Source of the DNA: MADRE3 sp963718195
Lineage (GTDB): Bacteria > Desulfobacterota > Desulfobulbia > Desulfobulbales > Desulfocapsaceae
Length of the DNA: 64,000 nt
Direction: 5' to 3'
Assembly: GCA_963718195.1 (NCBI GenBank)
Contig: CAVQYQ010000005.1
Span: forward strand, 998,257-1,062,256
Positions within the stretch are counted from its first letter, which is position 1; every line of letters begins with the position of its first letter. The notes beneath the pieces were generated by a model, which had not been told where the DNA came from, ran no database searches, and saw only the letters and a program-made list of their open reading frames with translations. This document shows positions 32,808 to 41,430 of the stretch, in pieces. The translations under genes and the position numbers were made by a program.

Positions 32808-34913
32808 ATGCCTGATCCTCTACCTAGAATTCGTGATGACCTCAAGATCACACCGATTGATGAGGGTGGTCAGAAAAGCTACATCATTGAAGATCCCCTG
32901 CGAAACACATATTACAAAATCGGCCTGAGAGAATATCGTTTTCTCTGCCGTCTGAGTCAGTTGAAAAATCAGGCTGAACCTTATCCGGAAGATGGTTTAC
33001 CAGCTATTGATATAAGCGAGGAAGAAGCACTTTCGATTCTTCAGTGGCTGGCGGCCAAACAACTTCTCCAGAACCAAAGTCAGGAAACCATGAAGACCAT
33101 TGAGGCTGCAGATCTGCAATCCCGACAAAAAGGACTCCTCAACCGGTTGAATCTAATAATCTTTCGCCTGCCGCTGTTTAATCCCGACCCGTTGCTTGAT
33201 CGTTTTCTCCCTTGGATCAGCTGGCTGGCGGGACCGATGTTTTTTATTTTGTGGCTGATCCTGGGTGCTCTAGCTGTCGCTGTGTTTCTCACCAACTGGT
33301 CCCGGTTTATTTCAGAAAGTTCCGGTTTTTTCTCTCCAACCAACGTTGTTATCGTCTTCCTTATCTGGGTTGTCCTTAAATTACTCCACGAACTTTCCCA
33401 TGCACTTGCCTGCAAGCGCTATGGAGGCGGAGTTTACGATTTTGGTATCCTGTTTATTCTTTTTATCCCGTTAACCTATGTTAATGCTTCCACCTCCTGG
33501 GGTTTTGCCACAAAATGGCAGCGACTTCATGTGGCTGTTGCCGGCATATATATAGAGCTGTTCGTTGCCTGGTGTGCCACCTTGTACTGGGTAACTCATA
33601 CTGGTACACCAGGTGGGTTAATTGCCCACAATACTGTGCTGGTCGCAGGGGTCAGTTCGTTGTTGTTCAACGCCAATCCACTTATGCGTTTTGACGGCTA
33701 TTTTATCCTTTCTGATCTTACCTCAATTCCTAATCTCTACTTTCGTGGACTCAGTTATGTGCGTCATGCTGCCAGAAAATGGTGGCTCGGGCTGGACAAG
33801 GATAGTCAACTCAACGAATATTCTCTATTCGTAAAAATCTATGGTTTTGGAGTTTACTGCTGGCGTCTTCTTGTTCTTTTAACCCTGAGCTTCATTGCCA
33901 GCAGAATGTTAAGCGGCTGGGGGATGATACTGGCAGCCATAGCAATTATTACCTGGTTCTACCAGCCCATACATAAATTTTTTCTAAAATTCTCCGATTA
34001 TCAATCAGAAAATCCCCGTGTTGTCTCACACCTGGTGACTAGGTTTATTATTCTCGCCATATTCACCGGTTTCGTTCTATTTGGCGTCACCTGGAACAAA
34101 ACCCTGTCTGTTCCTGCTGTGGTCCTGTTTGAAAAACAGCATATAATCAGGGCGGAGGCATCCGGCTTTGTCCAGGACATTTTTGTCAAGCCCGGTGACT
34201 ATGTGCAGCAGGGAGATCAATTGATGTTATTGGTGAATGAAGATCTTCAGAGCGACAGAAAGCTATTGGAGCTGGAACTGAAAAAGATAGAACTACAGAA
34301 GAGAATGGCTCATGTGCAAGACAAATACAATGAACTGCAAATTCTCGAAGAGCGTCAGAAAATAATCACCTCCCAGAAACATAACCTCGATGCAGATGCA
34401 CAGAACCTGGTCCTGCGAACTCCCGGCAACGGCAAGATTGTCGGAAGGACGATTGGCAACCGACACGGCACACTGGTCTACAAGGGAGAGCCCTTGTGCC
34501 TCGTCGTGGATCCTGAACACAAACACCTGGTAGCCTCAGTTGATCAAAATGACATCGCTGCGATTCAAAAGCTGTTTCCTGGAGATGTGGTGATCGACAT
34601 GAGTGAAGCTGGTCTTGGCACATTTACCGGACAGATAAAAAAAATAGTCCCAAAAGCCTCAAGAAATCTTGTTCATTTTTCCTTTGCAGCACCTTTTGGC
34701 GGGTCATTTGATGTAAAACCCGGGGAAGGAGGAAACTACCAGTTATTCTCCCCACGCTTCAATGTACACATTGCCATTCCCGAATCTGTCCGTCCTACCC
34801 TTCGGGACGGTCAGCAGGCCGTTATTCGAGTAGATGGCATCAGCCAATCCCCGGCACAACTCATCTGGAAGCATGGGAAATCATGGTTCCTTGAACGACA
34901 GGGTATTAATTAG
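32808..34913 (+). CDS. PqqD-like / M50 metallopeptidase-like / HlyD membrane protein
   Basis: A 701-residue protein with three parts. Residues 1-100 resemble PqqD (EDPLRNTYYKIGLREYRFLC). Residues 130-430 are a polytopic membrane region with HELSH at 194-198 (LLHELSHALACKRYGG) and NPLMRFDGYFILSD from residue 290, the two zinc-site motifs of site-2 proteases; both are complete. Residues 435-700 form a HlyD-like adaptor (GFVQDIFVKPGDYVQQGDQL, coiled coil, LRTPGNGKIVG, barrel). Proteins of this build are usually annotated as putative peptide zinc metalloproteases. In this operon it takes the place where an ABC transporter would be expected, so it is the probable inner-membrane component of the exporter. 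Whether it cleaves, transports, or both is unknown. Confidence 0.85.
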   Translation: MPDPLPRIRDDLKITPIDEGGQKSYIIEDPLRNTYYKIGLREYRFLCRLSQLKNQAEPYPEDGLPAIDISEEEALSILQWLAAKQLLQNQSQETMKTIEAADLQSRQKGLLNRLNLIIFRLPLFNPDPLLDRFLPWISWLAGPMFFILWLILGALAVAVFLTNWSRFISESSGFFSPTNVVIVFLIWVVLKLLHELSHALACKRYGGGVYDFGILFILFIPLTYVNASTSWGFATKWQRLHVAVAGIYIELFVAWCATLYWVTHTGTPGGLIAHNTVLVAGVSSLLFNANPLMRFDGYFILSDLTSIPNLYFRGLSYVRHAARKWWLGLDKDSQLNEYSLFVKIYGFGVYCWRLLVLLTLSFIASRMLSGWGMILAAIAIITWFYQPIHKFFLKFSDYQSENPRVVSHLVTRFIILAIFTGFVLFGVTWNKTLSVPAVVLFEKQHIIRAEASGFVQDIFVKPGDYVQQGDQLMLLVNEDLQSDRKLLELELKKIELQKRMAHVQDKYNELQILEERQKIITSQKHNLDADAQNLVLRTPGNGKIVGRTIGNRHGTLVYKGEPLCLVVDPEHKHLVASVDQNDIAAIQKLFPGDVVIDMSEAGLGTFTGQIKKIVPKASRNLVHFSFAAPFGGSFDVKPGEGGNYQLFSPRFNVHIAIPESVRPTLRDGQQAVIRVDGISQSPAQLIWKHGKSWFLERQGIN

Positions 34914-35045
34914 CCTGATCTCTAATTCATTCCATCTCCACCTAGTACCATTTACCTGATAGGCATTGTGCTTATTGTATATAAAAAATCCTGGATTGGT
35001 CGTAGTTCAATTGTTAAATTCTGAAACCTGAAAAGGAGGATATCA

Positions 35046-35210
35046 ATGCCAGTATACGAATATTTATGTCAAAAGTGTGATCATAATTTTTCCATTGTCA
35101 TGACTATATCAGAGTACGAGACGAAAAAGATTATCTGTCCGGAATGCAAAAGTAAAAAGATAAAACGGCAAATCTCATTGTTTCAGGCCATTACCACTAA
35201 AAAAAGTTAA
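35046..35210 (+). CDS. FmdB-type zinc ribbon protein
   Basis: This 54-residue protein starts at ATG 35046, with AAAAGGAGGATATC directly upstream. It starts MPVYEYLCQKC, the standard FmdB/CxxC_CxxC_SSSS opening, with a second CPEC at residues 31-34, forming one zinc ribbon. The remainder is basic. Function in the family is unclear, though it is often assumed regulatory. It stands alone between the export operon and the dispersed repeat. Confidence 0.8.
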   Translation: MPVYEYLCQKCDHNFSIVMTISEYETKKIICPECKSKKIKRQISLFQAITTKKS

Positions 35211-35340
35211 GCCTGAGCTGAAACAAATCGAAGTAGAACTGGCCTCTTTAAGTTTGAGAGCTGAGCGAGTTTTGGCCCAAAACACCCCCCTTCATACCAT
35301 TTCAAAACGTTCAGACAATACTCTTAATTGCTTTTATTAC

Positions 35341-35480
35341 GAGCCTTTTGCAAAATGATGATTTTCGTTCAAAGTCAAGGCATGTGAAAAAATTTTTCCG
35401 CAGGCATCGTTGATATTCCGAGGATAAAATTTTAAGCATAACGACGAGGTTGAACGAAAAGGATGTTTTGCAGGTGGCTC
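35341..35480 (+). repeat. 140-bp dispersed repeat with inverted-repeat ends, copy B
   Basis: It starts GAGCC and ends GGCTC. The outer 30 bases on each side pair imperfectly (GAGCCTTTTGCAAAATGATG / CAGGTGGCTC side with TTTTCGTTC against GAACGAAAA). Its interior matches copy A (6310-6449) through most positions. No coding content. No clear target-site duplication is visible at the borders. Confidence 0.8.
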
Positions 35481-35652
35481 TTGCTTGAGAGATTCAGGTT
35501 GATGATGAAAAAGTGCCGACAGATCGCCTACAAATGCATTATTATTTACCAGGATAATCCTGATTTAATGAATAACTGATCGTTGTAGAGGAAAATCACA
35601 GCTCTGTTTATCCGGCACTCAAATATAAAAAAATACAACAAAGGAGTTAGAA

Positions 35653-35901
35653 ATGGGTATTTTATCCTGGATAGTAATGGGTCTGATCGTCGGTATAGTG
35701 GCAAAAGCGATTATGCCAGGAGACGATCCCGGTGGTGTATTCGTAACCATAGGGATTGGCATAGCCGGTGCATTCGTTGGTGGTTTCCTGGGATCAGCTC
35801 TTGGCTTAGGAGAAGTAACCGGTTTCAATTTCGGCAGCCTGCTGATAGCAATTGGTGGCGCTATACTTCTCTTAGTTCTGTTCAGGATGATCAAGAGATA
35901 A
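35653..35901 (+). CDS. GlsB/YeaQ/YmgE-family small membrane protein
   Basis: An 82-residue protein with three hydrophobic, glycine-rich segments (GILSWIVMGLIVGIVAKAIM, VTIGIGIAGAFVGGFLGSAL, GSLLIAIGGAILLLVLFRMI) and the conserved GDDPGG loop, matching the transglycosylase-associated/GlsB family of stress-linked membrane proteins. AAGGAG is 8 bases ahead of ATG 35653. It is monocistronic. The molecular role in the family is unresolved. Confidence 0.9.
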   Translation: MGILSWIVMGLIVGIVAKAIMPGDDPGGVFVTIGIGIAGAFVGGFLGSALGLGEVTGFNFGSLLIAIGGAILLLVLFRMIKR

Positions 35902-36049
35902 GCATCGTTTACCGGGCGTCATCCGACCTCCCATCAATGCCCTGGACCGCGTCCTCAATATTTTTTTGAACATGCAGCCAATAACCTCGTGTTAGAGCTG
36001 CACATAGTGTTTAATTCTTCCGGTTACTGATACGCAATAGGAAAAGGAT

Positions 36050-36760
36050 ATGACAGAAACGATAGATGGTCACCTGGAACCAAAACCTAAAAAAAGTTTT
36101 TCAGGAATGCAGGTTCTATGGCTGGTTATCGCCTCGATGGGTCTGGCCATCATTGCCACTGTTTTTACCATTAAGGTTTTTTTATTTCCCGGTCCCTTTA
36201 AACCTGTTGTTTTATCAGCTAAAGAGGAACAGCAATTGGCTTCAAAACTTGAAGCCTTCGAAGGTATCAGCAGTCAGAGTTCTGAAACCCTGCCCCAAAA
36301 AAAAGCAAGTAGTGAACTTGCCAAGGACACCACTTTGAAGCCTGAGAAATACAGTGAGGAAGGGCTGTCTCGCGAGATAAGCTTCACTGAGCGCGAGCTC
36401 AATGCCATGATTGCCAAAAATACCGACCTGGCTGAGAAGGTGGCAATTGATCTGGCTGAAAACATGGTCAGCATCAAGCTGCTGATACCCGTTGATCCTG
36501 ATTTTCCTATGCTCGGAGGTAAAACCCTGAAAGTCAAGGCCGGGGCAGAACTGGCCTATCGCGATGCGCGGCCGGTTGTGGTCTTAAAAGGTGTCAGTAT
36601 AATGGGGGTTCCCATGCCCAACGCCTGGCTGGGCGGCCTGAAAAACATTGACCTTGTCAGAGAGTTTGGGGGCGATGAAGGTTTTTGGAAAACATTCTCC
36701 GACGGCGTTGACTCCATCAGCGTCGTGGAAGGTTTTTTGAAGATACAACTCAAGGAATAA
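36050..36760 (+). CDS. Single-span membrane protein with periplasmic domain, unrecognised
   Basis: 236 residues: a short cytoplasmic start, one membrane segment (VLWLVIASMGLAIIATVFTI, residues about 22-41), a low-complexity linker and a beta-rich periplasmic domain (FTERELNAMIAKNTDLAEKV, LLIPVDPDFPMLGGKTLKV, GVSIMGVPMPNAWLGGLKNI). The FTE.ELNA motif and the general layout recall YpmS/DUF2140-like lipid-associated domains, but the match is loose. ATAGGAAAAGG lies ahead of ATG 36050. No operon partners. Confidence 0.75.
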   Translation: MTETIDGHLEPKPKKSFSGMQVLWLVIASMGLAIIATVFTIKVFLFPGPFKPVVLSAKEEQQLASKLEAFEGISSQSSETLPQKKASSELAKDTTLKPEKYSEEGLSREISFTERELNAMIAKNTDLAEKVAIDLAENMVSIKLLIPVDPDFPMLGGKTLKVKAGAELAYRDARPVVVLKGVSIMGVPMPNAWLGGLKNIDLVREFGGDEGFWKTFSDGVDSISVVEGFLKIQLKE

Positions 36761-37146
36761 TAATAAAACGATCTTTGAGCTTAAGGTTGCCATGAATATC
36801 ACTTATAAATTCCCCATTTCTTCCCAAAAAAAAGTGCAAAAGATAAAGCTTACTGCACTCTTCCAACGCCCATCATCAAAACGGAAAAACAGCAGAAATC
36901 TGGTAAAACGCTATTTCAGGCTTATTAGGTAATCATTCCCCTGGTTCTCTTCTGCATATTGATAAAATCACAATTGATAAACCTACTCGATAAACCGTAA
37001 CCTTGGTTAGACTTTGATTAATGAGGATTGGTAGAGCACATCTAAAAGAAGTGTCCATTTTTTTTTATCACTGTCAAAGCCGATCAAGTCATTCGGAAAG
37101 CTGCTGAGTTATTTTATAGATTTTTAGAGATGTGCCTTCTTCCAGA
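36761..37146. other. Intergenic stretch between convergent genes, no gene seen
   Basis: These 386 AT-rich bases lie between two convergent genes. No ORF with a ribosome-binding site, no strong hairpin followed by a T run, and no copy of the dispersed repeat was found. Confidence 0.5.
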
Positions 37147-39363
37147 TCACTTCACCCAGTGCAACACATCTCGGATGATTGACCACCGCGGTGCGTGTGT
37201 TTTGCCATGTTGACCTAAGATCCAGTAATTATAGAGGCTGGCAACTGTCCCTTCTTTCTCTTTAAGGGTGAGCCAATTGTTGAGGGTATTGGCCAAGCCA
37301 TCTTCTTCGAGAGGAATAGGGAAGGCTGCTGGTACCTTAATGCTGTTTCCAAAAGGGGTAGCCACTGCATATTCCGGATAGACGAGGCTCCAGGCGGACC
37401 CCATCTCGGCAACCGTGACAAGAGCGTCAGCCTTTTCACTGTAATTGTCAATATAACTGGAATGAGAATCTACAAAGAGTAATTCTGCCCTTGGGAAAAA
37501 GGCGTGGATAATTCTTTCGTAGTAAGGAGCGTCGCTCAGCGCAATTACCAGATCTTGTTGTTGGAGAAAGCGGAGATCCTTGAACTTGTGACGGTCGTGG
37601 TCCTTTACCAGAAAAGCAAGAGTGTAATCAATATACGTATGGGAGTAGTCCTGTATTGTTGATAGTTTTGGAGATAAGGGTTGGCCGGTTCCAATATCAC
37701 AATAACCCTCTCTAAAATACCTGCTTAAATTACCAAATGTTGCTGGTACAAATTCAACTTGAACATTTAAGTCATCACCGAAAATCCCAAGGAGTTCTAT
37801 GTCAAAACCTACAAGCTGATTGTAATTGTTAAAATAAGAAAATGGCATGGTGTTATCTTCGTAGTAACAGACTCGCAACATGCCTCGTTCTAAGATTTGG
37901 TTCAATCTGGTTTGGCCTGATCGAGCTTGCTTCAGTGGCCCTGGTGGTTCGCTGTATACTTTACCCACAAAACTCTTGCGCGACAACGGCATTGAAGTGA
38001 CGAGAGTGCCTTTGACGTAACTGTCTTTAATTATAGTTGTCAAAAAAAGCCTGGATCCGGTGACCACTAATAAGAGCAGACTACAGGAGATGAGCACGTA
38101 TTTGAGGAGTCCAAACCACTGAATCCTAACCTGACCATTCATTGCAAAGGCTGTTAGCAAAGTCAAGGCCAAGACGTGTACGGCTGCAAGCAAAGTGCCG
38201 AAGCGGGCATTGATTACCGAGGTAGCAACAAAAAACTGAAAAGTATCACTGGGAATTTGCAGAATATCCAACATAAAGGGTACAGCGATGTTCACGCTGG
38301 CAAAGAGACTCATAAGGCCGCTTCCAACTAAAAGTGGATAATCAGCAGGCGAGACATCGAATCCAGAAAACCAGCCCGCAAAGAGGATAAAGCTGAATGT
38401 GAACAGTTTACCGGCATGGGGAAAGTTGAACGATGCCGGGATGATGACATCTATGGCTGATCCAGCTTCATCCTGATCGATATCGCTCTGGCTGACCATT
38501 TCTTTACATCTTTCGGCCAAGATTGGTAGAACAATAAATAAACTGGAGGTTGCGAATGCCGTGACCAGGGCATCTTTTGTCAATCCAATGACCTGCCTGT
38601 ATTTCAGAGGTGTCAGTGTGGTCACAAGGGCAGGCAGAATCCACAATGACATGACTAAAGCAAAGGCAACATAGGTAAAAAGATACACTTCCATTCGCTT
38701 TAGTTCAGCAAGGCCGATGGTACCAGAGGCACTGGCCGTTATAGCAAAAACACCAATGGGAGTAAGTCTAACAACAAAATTGGTCACCCGGGTTAGCGCG
38801 TCCATGAGCACGCTCATATCTTCCATCAGACGCGATTTTTCTTTAATACCGATCAGAGCAACGCCAAGGAAGACACAAAAAATTACCACCCCGGGGACCA
38901 GGTTATTTGCAATGGAATGAAAAGGATTAGAAGGAATAAAAAGTTTTACGAAATCAACTGACTCCTTTGGCTGAGTCAGTGAGGTGGAGAAAAAAGATGA
39001 AGAATACCAATCAGGAAAGGCAGAGGGAAAAAGAAAAACAACACCGATACTAATGGCCCATATAAGCAGTAGCAGCAATCCTCCCTTTTTGGCCAGCAAA
39101 AAGGCTTGTCTGTATTCCAGGCTACCAAGGCCAAAAATCAGAGACAGGATTACATATGGCAGTACCGTCATCTGCAGCAGCTTGATAAAGATATCACCGA
39201 CTATTTCAAGAAAAGCAACCATGTCACCAAAAAACAAGCCAGTACAGATACCAAGAATCAGGGCTATAAGAATTTTAGTGGAGAGGCTGAATGTAGGTTT
39301 TGTTTTCGAATCCATTTTAACCAAAGAGTATATCTTTAACTTTTTCTTGGGTGTAATAACCAT
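37147..39363 (-). CDS. Dicarboxylate/amino-acid:cation symporter fused to a solute-binding domain
   Basis: A 738-residue fusion. Residues about 20-430 are a DAACS/SDF-type symporter (QMTVLPYVILSLIFGLGSL, LTPIGVFAITASASGTIGL, TAFATSSLFIVLPILAE, VIIPASFNFPHAGKLFTF), although the usual NMDGT-like motif reads FNFPHAGK. Residues about 470-738 are a family-3 extracellular solute-binding domain (LRVCYYEDNTMPFSYFNNYN, LVGFDIELLGIFGDDLNVQV, FREGYCDIGTGQPLSP). A single segment (VLISCSLLLLVVTGSRLFL) places the binding domain outside the membrane. Such domains normally serve ABC transporters, so a tethered receptor on a secondary symporter is unusual. The start is uncertain: ATG 39363 or 39315, both with poor ribosome-binding sites. 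Confidence 0.85.
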   Translation of the reverse strand: MVITPKKKLKIYSLVKMDSKTKPTFSLSTKILIALILGICTGLFFGDMVAFLEIVGDIFIKLLQMTVLPYVILSLIFGLGSLEYRQAFLLAKKGGLLLLLIWAISIGVVFLFPSAFPDWYSSSFFSTSLTQPKESVDFVKLFIPSNPFHSIANNLVPGVVIFCVFLGVALIGIKEKSRLMEDMSVLMDALTRVTNFVVRLTPIGVFAITASASGTIGLAELKRMEVYLFTYVAFALVMSLWILPALVTTLTPLKYRQVIGLTKDALVTAFATSSLFIVLPILAERCKEMVSQSDIDQDEAGSAIDVIIPASFNFPHAGKLFTFSFILFAGWFSGFDVSPADYPLLVGSGLMSLFASVNIAVPFMLDILQIPSDTFQFFVATSVINARFGTLLAAVHVLALTLLTAFAMNGQVRIQWFGLLKYVLISCSLLLLVVTGSRLFLTTIIKDSYVKGTLVTSMPLSRKSFVGKVYSEPPGPLKQARSGQTRLNQILERGMLRVCYYEDNTMPFSYFNNYNQLVGFDIELLGIFGDDLNVQVEFVPATFGNLSRYFREGYCDIGTGQPLSPKLSTIQDYSHTYIDYTLAFLVKDHDRHKFKDLRFLQQQDLVIALSDAPYYERIIHAFFPRAELLFVDSHSSYIDNYSEKADALVTVAEMGSAWSLVYPEYAVATPFGNSIKVPAAFPIPLEEDGLANTLNNWLTLKEKEGTVASLYNYWILGQHGKTHAPRWSIIRDVLHWVK

Positions 39364-39934
39364 ATAGCAGGCTAGAGTTGTCAGTTACCCTTGATCAAAT
39401 AGATGAGGCCAGCAAGAATGCTATCACACCACACTTAATCACAATTAAAATAATTTTGACAGAAATATTGATAGATACATGAGGAAAATGTAAGGAGGGA
39501 ACAGCAACTCGAGGTAGAAGTTTGCTTCCAGAACAATTCCGTAGAACATGAACTGCTTTAGGTTGCCAAATCAAATTACAACAGAAAGGAAAACGCTCTA
39601 CATTGACCTTGTTCCTGTGAGGGTAGAATCGGCTAAACACTTAAATTTGATTGGTTAAAGCCGGCCAGAGGAAACCTTATAAATAGAAAAATTGTTAGAT
39701 GTAATAAAGATTCAGGAAGAAGCATCTCTATCTGAAATCGATACAATTTTAGATGTTTGAGCTAGCGACATCAAGGTATGAGCTGTGGTGCGGCACGAGC
39801 GTAAGCAAGAGGTAACACAACTAGCTACTGAGTAGGTGTAATTTCTTATCACTTATGGTTTACTTTTCTCCCGGAGAAGGTAACGAAGATAGTATCCTCA
39901 TCCACTTTATAGAAAATGATCACAGGAGAGAAAT
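39364..39934. other. Intergenic stretch, no gene seen
   Basis: 571 bases, AT-rich, between divergent genes. A minus-strand open frame at 39395-39640 lacks a ribosome-binding site and reads like random sequence. The right end carries the AGGAGAG site of the next gene. Nothing else was recognised. Confidence 0.5.
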
Positions 39935-40993
39935 ATGAGTGATATCTATAAAAAACTTGCCGAGCATCTCGACAATTTGCCGGGTGGATATCCTTCCACT
40001 GAAAGTGGTGTTGAACTGAGAATTTTACACCGATTGTTTACAGAGGACGAGGCCGCTATTGCGCTTCGCCTGACCTTGAAGCCGGAAAGCATCGCCAGTA
40101 TTGTCGAGCGGACGGAATTTTCGTCTGAAGTACTCACGGAAAGCCTCGAAGAAATGGCTCAAAAAGGGTTGATATTCCGAAGCTATAAAAATGAGGTGGT
40201 GATGTACTCTGCCGCTATGTTTGTTGTGGGTATCTGGGAATACCATCTCAACGACCTTGATCCTGAACTGGTCAAGGATGTGAATGAATACCTGCCGCAT
40301 ATAATGAATGAGGTGTGGACTAAAACAAATACAAAGCAAATGCGGGTTGTACCTGTCTCCAAATCGATTGTTCAGGATGTGGAAATCGCCTCGTATGAAG
40401 ACGCGGAAGCGCTTATCCGCGCCCAGTCAAAAATTACGGTCCAACCCTGCATCTGCAGAAAAGAGCACGAAGTGATCGGCGAACCGTGCAAATACCCGCT
40501 GGAAGTCTGTTTTGCATTTGGTGCAGCCGCTTATTACTACGAAGAAAACAAACTCGGCCGGGCTATCGAAGTCGAGGAAGCCCTGGAGATTTTAGAAACA
40601 GGGCGAGAGGCAGGGCTTGTCGTACAGCCGGGTAATGCCCAGAAATCAGCAAACATCTGTATGTGCTGCGGTTGTTGCTGCCAAATCCTCAAAAACATGA
40701 AAAAGCTGGGGAAGCCGGCAGAAGAAGTGCACAGCAACTATTATGCAGTGATTAATGAGACAGAGTGCGTGGCCTGCGGCTTGTGCGAGGAACGTTGTCA
40801 TATGGATGCCATTACCCTGGATGATACGGCAGTTGTCAACCTCGACCGCTGCATAGGCTGCGGTGTCTGCATCCCGGTCTGCGACGCAGATGCCATTAAG
40901 CTCCTGGCAAAAGAATCTTCTGACCGATATATTCCACCGAAACTGACGTATCACGCTTACCTGAAGATGGCCAAAGAACGGGGCAAGCTCTGA
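39935..40993 (+). CDS. [4Fe-4S] ferredoxin-domain protein with N-terminal winged-helix-like region
   Basis: This 352-residue soluble protein has an N-terminal 100 residues resembling a helix-turn-helix or winged-helix domain (ALRLTLKPESIASIVERTEF). A middle region has cysteine clusters (PCICRKEHEVIGEPCKYPLE and ICMCCGCCCQI) and the C-terminus has two ferredoxin motifs (CVACGLCEERC, CIGCGVCIPVC). Proteins of this build are common in sulfate reducers and other strict anaerobes, usually annotated only as 4Fe-4S binding. It may be an iron-sulfur sensor or an electron-transfer protein. AGGAGAG precedes ATG 39935. hypA and hypB follow on the same strand. Confidence 0.82.
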   Translation: MSDIYKKLAEHLDNLPGGYPSTESGVELRILHRLFTEDEAAIALRLTLKPESIASIVERTEFSSEVLTESLEEMAQKGLIFRSYKNEVVMYSAAMFVVGIWEYHLNDLDPELVKDVNEYLPHIMNEVWTKTNTKQMRVVPVSKSIVQDVEIASYEDAEALIRAQSKITVQPCICRKEHEVIGEPCKYPLEVCFAFGAAAYYYEENKLGRAIEVEEALEILETGREAGLVVQPGNAQKSANICMCCGCCCQILKNMKKLGKPAEEVHSNYYAVINETECVACGLCEERCHMDAITLDDTAVVNLDRCIGCGVCIPVCDADAIKLLAKESSDRYIPPKLTYHAYLKMAKERGKL

Positions 40994-41076
40994 TGGCTAG
41001 TTAAAAACCAGATCGGCTTTGTTATAGATTTTGCTTCCTCAAGAGCTCTTGGACATAAGCAGGAAAAGAAAGTGAT

Positions 41077-41430
41077 ATGCATGAATTACCTGTTACAGAA
41101 AAGATCCTCGGTATCGCGCTGAAACATGCGAAGAAGAATGACGCGAAGAAAATTCATTCCATCACCCTGCGGGTTGGTGGTCTGACCGACCTGCAGGGTG
41201 AATGGCTGCAACACTATTTCGATTATCTCAGTAAAGATACTATCGCCAGCGGGGCGAAGTTTATCATCATAGCGGACGGGATCAGGCTTCGGTGCGGGGA
41301 GTGCAAAACCCTTATCGAGACGGAAAAACGGGATCTGCAGGATCAGCAATGTCCCCATTGTGGTGCGACCGAGGGATTTTCGATTCTTTCCGGTCGGGAG
41401 TATTTTATAGAGGAGATGACAGCGGAATGA
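41077..41430 (+). CDS. hypA: Hydrogenase nickel-incorporation protein HypA
   Basis: A 117-residue HypA. The nickel-binding MHE at residues 1-3 and the zinc site CGEC (about residues 72-75) with CPHC (about 91-94) are intact. It delivers nickel to the [NiFe]-hydrogenase large subunit together with HypB. Its stop overlaps the hypB start (ATGA at 41427-41430), so translation is coupled. No hydrogenase structural gene is in the window. Confidence 0.93.
   Translation: MHELPVTEKILGIALKHAKKNDAKKIHSITLRVGGLTDLQGEWLQHYFDYLSKDTIASGAKFIIIADGIRLRCGECKTLIETEKRDLQDQQCPHCGATEGFSILSGREYFIEEMTAE

Noticed and set aside
39395..39640. Minus-strand open frame of 81 codons
   Set aside because: No ribosome-binding site, no protein-like pattern; lies in AT-rich intergenic sequence.
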